Source: Chara braunii (lineage: Eukaryota > Streptophyta > Charophyceae > Charales > Characeae). From it: a stretch of 42,833 nucleotides of DNA. Below, piece by piece: positions 19,850 through 31,070 of the stretch. The stretch spans positions 4,362,244 through 4,405,076 of the forward strand of contig BFEA01000019.1 in the NCBI GenBank assembly GCA_003427395.1. The letters are read 5' to 3'. Below the pieces are notes generated by a model. It was not told the origin of the DNA, made no database searches, and saw only the letters and a list, made by a program, of their open reading frames with translations. The position numbers were made by a program, and so were the translations under genes. Within the stretch, counting starts at the first letter, position 1; each line of letters opens with the position of its first letter.

Positions 19850-20200
19850 GGGTCACAGATTAGGTTTCGACTGAAGCCTCAGTTGGGTAAAAATCTGCAT
19901 CAAGTAGTAGAGACCCAATCTCCATAGGACGCATTTTATAGGACGGATTATATATATTGTCACAAAATTATCAGAGCGCAAAATATCTGTCCGTCTGTCT
20001 AGAAGATGAAAAAGAGTTTTGTTGGTCTATCATCGCATCGACTACCATTCCCTTCAAACTACCGTTTTTACGGTATGCATGGAAAAAAAAAAAAAATGAA
20101 GAAAACGGTGTGTGCTGACTGTTGTCGCGGCTGCTGCCTGTACAGCATCATCAAAGGAATCAGTGAAGAATCCAATTAGGTCATTGTGATTGATTACTCG
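19850..20200. other. No recognisable gene
   Basis: Mixed sequence with one homopolymer A run near 20083. Nothing else seen. Confidence 0.4.
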
Positions 20201-20204
20201 TCAA

Positions 20205-20545
20205 AAAACGAATCAAGCAATCAATCAATCAATCAAACCATCATTCCAACCACTCAACAACTCAACTACTTGAGCACGCAGTCCATCAATCAATGGGCCT
20301 CGAACCACTGCACAAACATTTTCTAAAAGTGTCCGGAGCAATCAATCCATGAAGTTCAGGTACATGTCGAATGTTCAGCAGTTGAGCACGGCCAACGAAT
20401 CAATCAATGAATCAAATTCAATCACTCCATGAAGCAATCAATGAATGAATCGATGAATAGAATCCAATCAATGAATGAATCGATGAATAGGATGCAATCA
20501 ATGAATGAATCGATGAATAGAATGCAATCAATGAATGAATAGTCG
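20205..20545. repeat. AATC-rich simple repeats and a 30-bp tandem array
   Basis: AATCAATCAATCAATCAA is followed by scattered variants, then four units of about 30 bp built on ATGAATGAATCGATGAATAG (20441-20540). Confidence 0.9.
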
Positions 20546-20549
20546 GGGC

Positions 20550-21315
20550 TTGGCGGGTTCCCTGATGATTTCGATTCACAAAACGCCGAAATTGCGGCCA
20601 AGTACATCAAAGTGAGGGCTTAACGGGTTCCCTGAGATATGCCCAAAGGAGTATGAAAGAAAGACACAAGGCATGAATGAACGCTGGGCGGGACTTTAGG
20701 CCCTGATGATTTGATTCTTGACTCGGGCGCGGGAACGGGGAATGAGATGGAGACCCGGGACTTTTGCTCAGAAGAAATAGAATGGAACGTAGCGAGCGAA
20801 GGGCGGCTACCTCTCAGTCAATTGAGAGAGAGAGAGAGAGAGAGAGGTGATTGGTGGTGAAGGTGGGAGCTATACCCTCAACCTTACCTTATTAGGAAGG
20901 TAAGGGGGAAGACGCGCGGCGCGCTTTGCTCGAGCGCCAAATAGTCACAGAAGAGATCGATGGCCGAGGAGGTAAAGTGCAATGGCCCCCGCGTCTTCTA
21001 CCGTTGGTTTTTTTGGAGGGGAAGCGAATAGCCTGGCTCTCTCCGGACTTGCGCATTTCGATCCCGTCGGGTGAGGGCTCCTCCTACAGCAGCAGCTGTT
21101 TTCGAGGAAAACGAAGGACGGCGGCAAGCTCATCTTCTTCCTCCCTCTCCCACGTACACCTCCGCCAATTTGAACAGTCCAGCTCATCTTCTTCCTCCCT
21201 CTCCCACGTACATCTCCCACAATTTGTACAGTCTACTTCTCTCACCTTGATGTGTTCCTCAGCATAGCTCAAGTCAAATTAGTGGGCGGCGACTCTGCGC
21301 TGAGCTACTACTTCT
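20550..21315. other. No gene; simple repeats and a 40-bp duplication
   Basis: Holds a (GA)n run (20822-20846), two near copies of AGCTCATCTTCTTCCTCCCT with CTCCCACGTACA (21127 and 21181), and the paired word CGGGTTCCCTGA (20554 and 20617). Confidence 0.6.
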
Positions 21316-21353
21316 ACCTCCTCCTCCTCCTCCTCCTCCTCCTCCTCCTCCTC
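21316..21353 (+). repeat. (CTC)n microsatellite
   Basis: Uninterrupted CTC trinucleotides after CTACTTCTAC. Confidence 0.95.
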
Positions 21354-21597
21354 ACAAGTCTGTTCCTGCTGCCGGTGCTGAGCTTGCTGCCTGCCCCCAG
21401 ACGAAGCCAAATACGAATTTGAGCGATTTGAAGGGAGCGCAAGTCAGCGGTTCAGCAGGGTCTGAACTCGCGTGTATAATCCTCTTGACGACAGGCGGAG
21501 GGCAGGTTGAGGGTGATCGAGGAGAGAGAGAGAGAGAGAGAGAGGACCGGTGGAGTAGACATCCTATAAAGGGAGCCAGGGGTTCGAGGTGCGGCCC

Positions 21598-21785
21598 AGC
21601 GACACGTGGCTGTCGCGCAGTTGTGCTTACCAAACATGATAGACAACTGCACAGACATTTTTTTAGGCCGGAATTTGATGATGCCACTTGGGTATATATT
21701 GCTTGGTTATCTCTTTTGTTTTCGATTCCTGGCGCGGGTCCGTCATCTGTTGTTGTGCCTCATGATGACATGGTCGGCTATCTAA
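21598..21785. repeat. Dispersed ~200-bp repeat, copy 2
   Basis: Direct diverged copy of 17240-17445, preceded here by a (GA)n run (21520-21543). Followed by about five tandem GAACTGTTGATCT words (21810-21890). Confidence 0.8.
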
Positions 21786-21959
21786 CAAGGTGACCTAATC
21801 CCGAACTGAATTCGAACTGTTGATCTGAACTGTTGATCTGAACCGTTGATCTGCAGAACTGTCGATCTGTAGAACCGTTGATCTGTCGAACATTTGATCC
21901 GTTGACGATCTGCGATGAGCACGAGTATAGGTCGGCTCTGTAACAAAGTGACCATATGA

Positions 21960-22349
21960 CAGAGACGGTGAAGGGGTTGAACGGATAGATATTTGGGTGA
22001 TGAAGGCGTGGAGAGATACAAGCCGGAGGATACATTGAGATGGCGAGAAGGGATGGAGTCTTGTGGAAAAGAGAGGGAGAAGAAAATTGGAATATTGTAG
22101 CGTCACACAGAGAAAGAGAGAGAGAGAGGAGGCTAATGAGCAGTGATTGTGACAGGGACGAGGCGCCGAAATAGGAGATGGCAGAGACAAAAAGAGAAAA
22201 ACTTGTCCTGTTGGCTGTTTACCGATGCGTACCTCCATGGGAAAGCATGCTTCCAAGCTTGGAATATGAAGACAGCTTCACGTCCAGATCCCCTTCCAGT
22301 TTCCGTGCCTCTCGCCTCAGATCCTCCCATTGCGTGTTCTCTTCCACAC

Positions 22350-22350
<1 letters not shown>
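21960..22350. other. No recognisable gene
   Basis: Mixed sequence with a short GA run near 22115. Confidence 0.4.
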
Positions 22351-22352
<2 letters not shown>

Positions 22353-22440
<88 letters not shown>

Positions 22441-22441
22441 N

Positions 22442-22530
<89 letters not shown>

Positions 22531-22536
22531 CACACA
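22353..22536 (+). repeat. (TC)n(AC)n compound microsatellite, duplicated across a single N
   Basis: TC 22353-22396 and CA to 22440, N at 22441, then TC 22442-22477 and CA to 22536. The repeated order on both sides of one N suggests an unmerged assembly overlap rather than a true duplication. Confidence 0.9.
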
Positions 22537-22824
22537 AACGAAGTCGTACAATCAGAAGCGAGCTGTTCTCAGCACTGGATATCCGAGCTTCCCGGTTATG
22601 CGCGCGTCCTGCAAATGTCTTTGGTTCTCAAAATCGTCATCACTTCCTCTCGCCTAGATCGCACGAGCAACCTTGTGTGTGGCAATTTGGAAGCAGTGCA
22701 CACAGAAAAAGAACAGAGCCATGTGGCAATCCCGGAGCAGTGAACGCAAAAAGAACAGAGCCCCTACTGGCCAGTGCCCAGTCATAACCATAACACATAA
22801 CAAATTGTTTTAGGGCCTCGCCAC

Positions 22825-22985
22825 ATCCCCAAGACTCTGGAATCTCGAACGTCGAGAAAACCCGTTCGAGAGCACTCTTCGCCACATTGCCCTCTCGAAT
22901 TTAGGGCTCGTGAGAGCACTTTTGAGGGTGCAATGTGACGAAGCACAGAACTCGCGAATCCAGGACTGGGTCTCTGGGAGGGTGG
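22825..22985. repeat. Imperfect inverted repeat of ~60-bp arms
   Basis: The left arm contains CTTCGCCACATTGCCCTC (22878-22895) and the right arm GAGGGTGCAATGTGACGAAG (22924-22943). Outer words also pair loosely (ACTCTGGAATCTCG with CGCGAATCCAGGACT). It looks like a foldback or MITE remnant. Confidence 0.5.
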
Positions 22986-22999
22986 GTGGTAGGTGTACG

Positions 23000-25170
23000 A
23001 AGGGGTAGGGTGGAGAGGGGGGGGGGTAAAGGGTGGGAAGAAGGGGGGGAGCGGGGTGGAAAGAAGACACTAGCGGGCTGTAACACACAAGCTATCCCAT
23101 CCACACCACAAATCCAATAAAGTTATGAAAATGGAATAACCACAGGTGATTCCAGGTGATACAGGGATGGGTCAGGGAGATGTGCCACAGGCCCACACAC
23201 TGTGGGGAAAATCAACAGTGGGCGGGACCACACGACCGAAATGGTTGTAGGAGAGACTGGCACATTGCTTAGTCAGGAGGTTCACTCTGATGTTGTATGT
23301 TGAAGGTTCGCATATCCACTGACCATTGTGCGACAAAGAGGGAGCGCAACCTGTTGTTGCTGAGCAGGCACCAATTACATACAACATGGATTGGAGACAA
23401 TATGGTCCATTCTGGGTAAGTCCCATTATGCCCGCCTGAAACTCACCACTTACCTCTACCATATGAGTTATTACCGTCCTTACATACGCGTATCCCGATT
23501 GAGCTACTGACCCATGTGTGGTGGCATTTAATTCACATACCAGAGATGAGTCAAACGAACGAGTTTCTCGTCAGCTGAAGCATAATAATACACACGGTAG
23601 AACACCTAAAACAGACCAGTAAATGCATTAGGTCATTGGGGCGCTGATCTTCGAGGTCGATGTGCGCATCAAGTCAACTCAATCCAATAGACTTTCGTTG
23701 TTTGTCGCTTCCATTTAAGTGTCAATTTTTCTCATCCTATAACTTAACTAGTGTATAAATAGTGAGTTACGGATCTCGCATATCTTTATACATAAAGGAC
23801 GAAGCATAAGCGATATCATGACTTTCAAATATGCAAAGTTTTGGGGGGTTTGTTATGGCAACGTATTATGCGATATCCATGAACATACGACCCCTTATAG
23901 CTTACAAAGTTGTAGGTTGTGAGGCCGCATATGATATTTAAGTATCCGATGAAAAATATTTTGAGGGTCTTACTTCGCGACTTTTAGCGGTCTCATGTGC
24001 AGTCTCATGCCCTTTCATGTTTTGTGTTTGACGTAAAAAGTTTATGAGGATTACGTGGTCATACAAAACATTTGGTCAGCAACATTCATACATGTCCAAC
24101 TATCAATCCTCATCATTTTTTTCTCTAATTATATTTCCACTTATATACTTAATTTACCTCGAGTCGCAGATTGATTCCTCTCGACTGGGTCGGGCACTTG
24201 TGTAACTACTCTAAGGAGTCGATTCACGACATGGGACCGAACATCAGAAGTTCGTATGTACATATGCCTTAGGTAGTAGGTTGGTGGTATTTGTTGAGAT
24301 ATACTTCTTTTATTATGTAATTTTAATTAGATGCGACCCGATTTGGACACACAAAATTTCAATTGGTCAGCAACCGGACCAATTTCGTTAACTTATTTTT
24401 TTTTTTTAGTTCATAATCAGAATTGATTTAAACAGCAGATAGAGGTTAGGAGAAATGGCGAGCATTTTGATACAAAAATTTTACAGTTTAGATGCTTGAT
24501 TTTGCTAGGCAGCATGATTTACCACATTAGTATTGACGATAACCGATTGTGTTAAACAATCAACAAATTTGAGAGTTTTACATACTATTTGGACAATGAA
24601 AATATAAAATTATTGAAGCAGTTTCGCAGGTTAGTCACATGTTTTTTAATCATGGGTTTGTTCCTTCAATAGACTGTTCATCTACAACTTTATCTCGATT
24701 AGCTTTGCCGAAGTTCGTATTACTTATTTAATTTATCATTGTTATATATTGACAGTGATTATTTAAGGACTGGAGTGTTAAGCATGTTAATAAACAAACC
24801 ATGCGCATGGTGCTCGACAGAATAAAGTATGCATATGAGACCAACACGCTCACATGAGAGCAGAATGCAAATGAGAGCAACACGCCGGTGAGAGTACGCG
24901 GGTGAAAGCAGAAATGGGAAAGCACACACATAAGTTAAAGTAGGCATGTGAGAGCAGGATGAATGATTTTTTGTGGCTCCCTGCGTTCGACATCCTAAAT
25001 TATTATGTAGCTTGATGTAGTGCACAACGAGTTCGTTCAGCCTACCAAAGAACAAATTCATATCGGTTCACAAGATGTCAGATTTTTATCTACTTGTACA
25101 AAAAACTTATAAAATTTAAATCGTTTCATATTTTTTTAACTCACAAAAGTTTTTATAAAATTTATATATA
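23000..25170. other. No recognisable gene; start of AT-rich region
   Basis: G-rich run at 22976-23060, then from about 23.5 kb the base composition becomes clearly AT-rich. The only visible repetition is TGAGAGCA-type words at 24845-24960 and (AT)n near 25165-25181. A Cys-containing minus-strand ORF at 23172-23462 has no recognised domain. Confidence 0.45.
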
Positions 25171-25296
25171 TATATATATATTTGCCCTTAGTGCCAGTGG
25201 CGTGTCTGGAGTGTATTTTTTGGCTGTGACAGACCTTTCTTTGTTTCGTGGATGTTTTGCTGGATTGTGATGGGGTGTGAACCGACAGTCTGTAGA

Positions 25297-25471
25297 NNNN
25301 NNNNNNNNNNNNNNNNNNNNNNNNNNNNNNNNNNNNNNNNNNNNNNNNNNNNNNNNNNNNNNNNNNNNNNNNNNNNNNNNNNNNNNNNNNNNNNNNNNNN
25401 NNNNNNNNNNNNNNNNNNNNNNNNNNNNNNNNNNNNNNNNNNNNNNNNNNNNNNNNNNNNNNNNNNNNNNN
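25297..25471. other. Assembly gap (175 N)
   Basis: Run of unknown bases. ORFs crossing it are meaningless. Confidence 1.
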
Positions 25472-25494
25472 GTGAGGGGATTCTGCAGACTGTT

Positions 25495-25556
25495 GAGGGT
25501 TCAGCCTCCTGATGAGTCGGTGAAACTCCGACGAAACAGTTTGTCACAACCCCTCG
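25495..25556 (+). ncRNA. Hammerhead ribozyme motif, + strand
   Basis: CUGAUGA (25509-25515), helix II GUCGG/CCGAC with a 7-nt loop (25516-25532), GAAA (25533-25536), helix III ACA/UGU with a GUU triloop, C17 at 25545. Helix II is perfect and the core is canonical. Helix I is unusual: GAGGGUU (25495-25501) pairs with AACCCCUC (25548-25555, one bulge), but 7 bases on one side and 2 on the other next to the core are unpaired, so activity is doubtful. The flank downstream is shared with the decayed copy at 5.5 kb. Confidence 0.6.
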
Positions 25557-25648
25557 TTTGTTGTCCTCTTCTCTCTCTCTGCCTACGGTTTATCGGCAGT
25601 TCTGTTTGTGACGATATATATTATTATGACGATATATGTATACATAAA

Positions 25649-26424
25649 CAGGGTTGCCGGCATTCGGGATGGGCCGAACGCCTGAACCCAAACGGCCGAA
25701 CGTACGGGACCCCTTCGGAAGACGTTCGGTCGTTCGGGCCTAACGCTGACAAAAAAAAAACAAAAAAAAAACAAACAAAGTTTCAAAACATTCCGAAAAC
25801 AAAATATGTTATGGAAAAAAATAAACTAAACAACATTTGTCTGGGCACTACATCTAAATTCTTTACCAAATTTGCCTTAAAAATCAAATACAGAAAATAA
25901 ACACTATGATAAAAATAAGAAAAAATAAAAAAAGAATTAAAATGAGTGAGTGTGCCATCACCTTTTCGACACCGCCATCTTTGCCGATTTTTTATTATTT
26001 TTTGGCATTGCCAAATGCTCTGAAAATTTACAGATAGGTATTTAACATAATCCGTAACTCATTAAAAAAAAATTAAAAAATAATAAAAATTGTTAGGCCC
26101 CGAACTAAAGTAAAAACAAAAAGTGAAAAGTGAAAAAAAACAAAATAGTGAGTGGGCACGCACGTTTTGACACCCCCATCTTTTACGATTTTTAATGTTT
26201 GTTTGGCTTAGCATAATGGCTTCAAAATTTGTAGGCGTGTAGGTTACATCATAGAGAACTCACAAAAACAAATTCAGAAAAAAAATATATATATTTTTAG
26301 GCCCCCAAACATTTTTTTGGTGGGGGTCGAACCTGAAGGTGTTCGGCTCCCGAACGGGACCCCGAACACCAGAACGTTCGGGGGCCAGCCCGGGGGTCCC
26401 CGAACGTTCGGTCAGGTAACCCTG
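25649..26424. mobile_element. hAT-like non-autonomous element, copy 1 (776 bp)
   Basis: Starts CAGGGTTGCCGGCATTCGGG and ends CGGTCAGGTAACCCTG, giving inverted CAGGGTTRCC ends. The first ~90 and last ~100 bases are dense in CCGAAC/GTTCGG words. The inside is A-rich and holds two related blocks with GTGAGTG, TTTTCGACACCGCCATCTTT and GATTTTT (about 25945 and 26145). The 8 bases outside are TACATAAA and TATATATA, an imperfect match, so the target duplication is not proved. No transposase. Confidence 0.7.
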
Positions 26425-26443
26425 TATATATATCGTATATATA

Positions 26444-27154
26444 CAGAGTTATCAGCGTTCGGGACGGGTCAAACACGCAACCGTTTCGGCACCCTCTCTC
26501 GACGCGTTTGGTCGAACGTGGACAAAAAATAAAAGAAAAAAAAGTTATGCGGAAGAATCAACTAAACAACATTTACCTCGACCTTACATCCAAATTTTTT
26601 ACCAAATTATAAAACAAAATCAAATACTAAAACTAAATAATAATAATAATAAAAATGATAAAAAATCAAACGAGAATGAAATTATTAAGTGGGGGAGCAC
26701 GTTTTTGACACCGCCATCTTTGGCGATTTTTTATTTTTTTGGGGCTGTGACAAATGCCATGAAAACTTATATATGTGTATCTTACATAATAAATAATTTA
26801 CAAATAAAGTTTGAAAAAATAATAATTTTTTCATACCCCGAAATAAATAAAAAATAAAAAGCAAAAATAAATAAATAAAATTAGTGAGTGGGCAAGCAAG
26901 TTTTGACACCACATCTTTGCCGATTTTTCATTTTTTTGTGTTCAACAGAATGGCTTCAAACTTAAGAGGGAGATACCTTACTTCACAAAGAACTCAAAAA
27001 ACAAAATTCAAAAAAACATAATAATATTTAGGTGTCAAAATAGTTTTTTGCGGGGTCTGAACCCCTTTAGGTTCGGGCCCCGTACGGAGACCCGAACGCC
27101 CAAACGTTCGGGGGTCAGCTTAGGACCCTCCGTACGTTCGGCCTGGTAACCCTG
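26444..27154. mobile_element. hAT-like non-autonomous element, copy 2 (711 bp)
   Basis: Starts CAGAGTTATCAGCGTTCGGG and ends CGGCCTGGTAACCCTG. Flanking 8-mers are TATATATA (26436-26443) and TATGTATA (27155-27162), seven of eight identical, consistent with an 8-bp duplication. It follows copy 1 in the same orientation after 19 bases of TA-rich DNA and has the same two internal GACACC-CATCTTT blocks. Confidence 0.7.
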
Positions 27155-27159
27155 TATGT

Positions 27160-28690
27160 ATATATCCAACAACCTTTCATACGGTATTCATTTGGGCAAG
27201 AACTCGGTAGGCCCAACCCATTTCGGTTCACATATAATCAAATAGTAGCGGTAACTATTTAATTTACTTGGTTGTAGGTAACTAATCACTCTCACCGTCA
27301 CGTGTGAGACTTGTCCAACAACCTTTCATATGTTCAATCAACCTTACCAATTACTTAATACTCTCAATATATATTTGCAAATACAATCAGATAAATGTCC
27401 TTTGTTAACAAGGTGAATCCTTTCTATTCACGTTTTCAAACCATCCTCAAATTGACATTTACCAGTTTAACAATTTGGTCAATCCTCTCGTAACCAATTT
27501 TGATTTATAGATTAATCAATTATATTGCATATGCAAATAAAAAAAACGCATTTTGCCTATAGGGTTAATATTTAGATGTGGGTATAAAAATTTGTGAAGA
27601 TTGAGTCGACAAACTAACCTATTAGAAAAAAAAAAAAAAAATTATATAGTATTACTTAGTTTTTCTCGAACCACCCTTAACATAGTACGAAAAACATGTA
27701 ACATACAGAAAAGTTAACAAAGTCTCAATATTTTGACTATTATATAAAGTTAAATTGACAGAAATAAAAAGGTACACCGAAATATAATAATTTTTTGACA
27801 TTATTTCCTATAGAGAAGTAATTTTTCCAAAGCGTTATTAAAACTTAATTTATAATTTAAAAAAAAAATGCAAGTGAAACATGAAAGTTTACTAACTTTC
27901 AATCTAATAAAAATTTGGGAACACTTTCAGCAAGAAAGTTAACTTCCAATTTTTTTACTAAGTATCAAATTAGAGGTCAACTTTTTATATAACCATAACA
28001 GATTCGACCCACCTAATGACATTTTATACCGAGTTCAAACACATGGCAAACATTTAGACTCCTAACATACCTTCTACAGACAGTATTAAAAAAAAAAAAA
28101 AAAAAAACCACCAATGCAATTTATTATCAACTTCAAATCGAGGTTTCCGAGCTCACAATTCAACGAGAGGTACTGAAAACTTACCTCACAAGCTCACGTT
28201 TGCGGAAAACCACATTTACCGACTCTCCGAACTAAAACAATCATCATAATTTTTTCCGCCTCTCTACGTGTAAAATTTTAATTTTTTTGCAACAACTACG
28301 AACTAGGTTCCATAAAAGTTTAGTAAACTAAAAAAATTTCGAATGACATGTAAAGTTTTTCCTTTATAGTTGTTTTGTATAGGTAAGCTATAATTGTAAA
28401 AAACATAAAATATTTATTTATATTCAAGTAAAAAACAGTCGAACGATTCAATGAAATACCACTACCTTTTCAGTGTCAACTTAAGATTTGCCCTACAATA
28501 TACTTTATTTATAATTTTAAAACATGATTCTTGCAGATGTGAACTATCTTGAAGTATAATAGGTTGAAAGTATCATTCCCTCCGAAACTACGAACCTTTA
28601 TTGTTTAAATTTTCGGGTTTCTTGATTTAATCATGTGAAATAAAATATCAAAATTACAAGTAATTAGACTACCTCAGGGAAGCGTTAGGT
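27160..28690. other. AT-rich, no gene; eroded tandem repeats
   Basis: Contains TTCCTATAGAGAAGTAAT (27806-27823) and GAAAGTT-AACTTTC words that resemble units of the 124-bp array at 30.46 kb but are too diverged to delimit. Also several A homopolymers. No coding frame. Confidence 0.4.
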
Positions 28691-29570
28691 CTAGCTCGAC
28701 CTATTATCGGGCTAAGGTGTCATGCGCATAAGTATCGCAGGAGGACCCTCCTGACCGCGTCACGCAAGATTCGTGCATGACTTTTATAGAATGGTGCAAT
28801 GAAGCTTCTTTGTCGCTCTGGCCGAGAGCGCCGATCATACCTCTCACAAACACCTACGATAGGATAGGGTCATGTGAGGTACAACTTACCTCGGCCCAAG
28901 GGGTTGTCACTACCGTTGAACAGGCGTATCCCCACCAAGCTACCGAGCCTCATGTGAAAGGTAATCAGTTGCAATCGCACAGGTGACCCTGCCGAGGGTG
29001 TTTCTCATACGCGGTAGCACAGAGGGTACTCGTTGTCGCATGCCTCTATCGGACTCGTACGTGAACGGACACATTGGGGGGCTTACGTCCCAATCTCGAC
29101 TCGTTGTCGATCGACTAGGACGTATCCTTCTTACCACGCGTTACACCACTACAAAACAAAGAGTGAGATCACTCACAGAAAACAAAACACTCTGAGTCCT
29201 TTTAGTATCCAACCCATAACCTTTTGTCGTGAAAATCGGTTAGACGTCGCATGTGAGACTTAAGATAAAGTCGTGCGGATGCAATTTTTTCATATCGACT
29301 ACCCTTGCATGAATACGCAAGCACTCACAGTGATAGCATACTATGTAATACCCATAATTGCGTGACTCTCAATTGTCTCGAGTGTCTCGTTCGACACTCT
29401 CGTGTCGGTTGACACATGCCGTGAGTGGTTAATCTCTCGATACTAGACAACTGCCAGGATGGTTGAGAACCACACCCTCTTCTGCACCTTGTGGAGAGTG
29501 GGTGGTAAACAGGTTCTGACCTGTCATGACAGTCAACGCTTATGGCCTTGCAGATGATCTCTATCATCCA
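28690..29570. other. GC-richer island, no recognised gene; two adjacent hairpins
   Basis: The island stands out from its AT-rich surroundings and is rich in CG dinucleotides. Hairpins GAGTGTC/GACACTC (29380-29386/29393-29399) and GTGTC/GACAC (29402-29406/29411-29415) sit side by side. Short ORFs have no domains. Possibly part of a retrotransposon. Confidence 0.35.
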
Positions 29571-30430
29571 GGGCCTGGAAAGAAGTTAAGGTTTTTTACT
29601 TTGACGGTTACCACAGACTTCAATGTTGAAGTATAATAAATCTAAAAAGCAAAAGGTAAAAGGAGGTCGTTTTTTTTCTCTCAAATACAAAATGTGTTAA
29701 ACCTTTACGCATGGTCGCAGTAAGTTGCGCGAATATTTGAGATGTATATGTATATGTATATAGAGAGTTATACAACATGTAACGATCACATCTCACAATC
29801 ACGACGATAATCCCTTCAACCATATATATGTGATCGAAGACAGTCAAATTCAAAGTGCGAACCACAAACATACTTGCAATCACATCAAAGATTAAACCAA
29901 AGGTCCACGCACTACACGGGATCAACTTCCACCACTCTCTACGCTTATACCCCTGGCTTTAGCCAAACCAACTTCACCTTTTTGTCAAACTTTTCATAAT
30001 AAAGTACTCAGTATCTTTATTAAATGGTAATTCAATAAAGTCCGGGTGAAAAACCCAACGAAACAATTCAAACTACATAGGTTAAAGTATTTAGGTTGAG
30101 TGACGAGAGTAAATCGGAGTTGAGTCATAAGTCGACGAATTAACAACCGACCTGTTATCAATCATAACCGAAGATGATTCTCATATGATCAAGCTGAGAG
30201 TAGTCAAATCTTGAATCGAAACGATCAAAATTGACTTGTAACGCATGACGGACCAATTCTCAAACTAAGCTTATAAGATATGGAGGATAATCTTCACGTC
30301 ATGCATCACTCAAATCCTTCTCATAACTAAGTTTGAACCTATCCCTCAGCAGGTGCCAAAATAAAATAAATTTTTTTTGCAGCATCTCACCTTTATAGGG
30401 TGGATCGCCATAATCTTTCCTATCATAATT
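29571..30430. other. AT-rich, no recognised gene
   Basis: Only noteworthy item is GTCCGGGTGAAAAACCC followed by AACGAAAC (30039-30063), which resembles the helix II and GAAAC end of a hammerhead but lacks the CUGAUGA core. Confidence 0.35.
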
Positions 30431-30439
30431 TAATCTAAC

Positions 30440-31070
30440 TTATTTAAACTAATAAAATTTGGCAGTACTTCCTGTATGGAAAATATTTTTTTCATAATTT
30501 ATATTCGTCTGAATACGAAACTAAAATTGTCCTTAACCTGAGAGGTTCAAATTTTGTCTGATTCCCTGAACTAGTAAAACTTTAGGCAGCAGCATCTTGT
30601 TTATAAAAGTGAATTTTCTATATTTATACTAAGTTATCTAAGAACTCGAAACAAAAGTTGAGTTTCTGCTATGACAAAATTTAAATTACTCCTTAGATTT
30701 GTATACATTTCGGCAGTACTCCCTCTAAAGAAGTGTCAATCAAAAATTTATACCAAGCTAAATACAGAACCTGCAAATGATATTGATTTTCCGATTTTAA
30801 ATTTTGTCAAACTCTCTGAATTAACAAAAATTTGGGCAGCACTTCGCCTAAAAAATAAGGTTCTTTAAAATTTTACTAAGCCAAATATAAAACTTGAACA
30901 AAAGTTGAACTTCAAAAATTAAAATTTAACTAACTTCTTGGTTTTGTAAAAATTTCGGCAGCGCTTCCCATAGAGAAAGTAGTTTTTCAAAATATATGCA
31001 GAACCAAGTAAAATAAATTATCAAGACGACAGAAAAATTCCCATGAGAAATAAAAATTAAAAAAATATTT
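30440..31070. repeat. Tandem array, period about 124 bp
   Basis: The anchor word GGCAG(C/T)(A/G) begins at 30461, 30585, 30712, 30835 and 30958, that is every 123-127 bases. Each unit continues with CTTCC-TA-A, a T-rich part, ATTTATACTAAG, AAACTTGAACAAAAGTTGA and AATTTTGTC-ACTC-CTGAATTA. Units are well diverged. Confidence 0.75.

Larger units (their letters stand above)
25190..25600. repeat. Inverted repeat enclosing the assembly gap, with hammerhead-like arms
   Basis: The left flank ends CAGTCTGTAGA before the N run (25297-25471), and the right flank begins TCTGCAGACTG shortly after it. Read on the minus strand the left arm contains CGAAACAAAG and TCTGTCACAGCC (about 25222-25248), the same 3' pattern as the right-arm hammerhead (CGAAACAG, TTTGTCACAACC). 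The two arms therefore appear to be oppositely oriented copies of one sequence, and the gap lies in the turn. Confidence 0.55.

Noticed and set aside
22143-22787. 214-codon ORF over the TC/AC microsatellite
   Set aside because: Created by simple repeats and crossed by an N.
23172-23462. Cys-containing minus-strand ORF as a secreted protein
   Set aside because: No signal peptide, no recognised Cys spacing, and no conserved neighbour. Likely a chance open frame.
25277-25900. 207-codon ORF across the N gap
   Set aside because: Half of it is N, and the remainder lies in hammerhead flank and transposon sequence.
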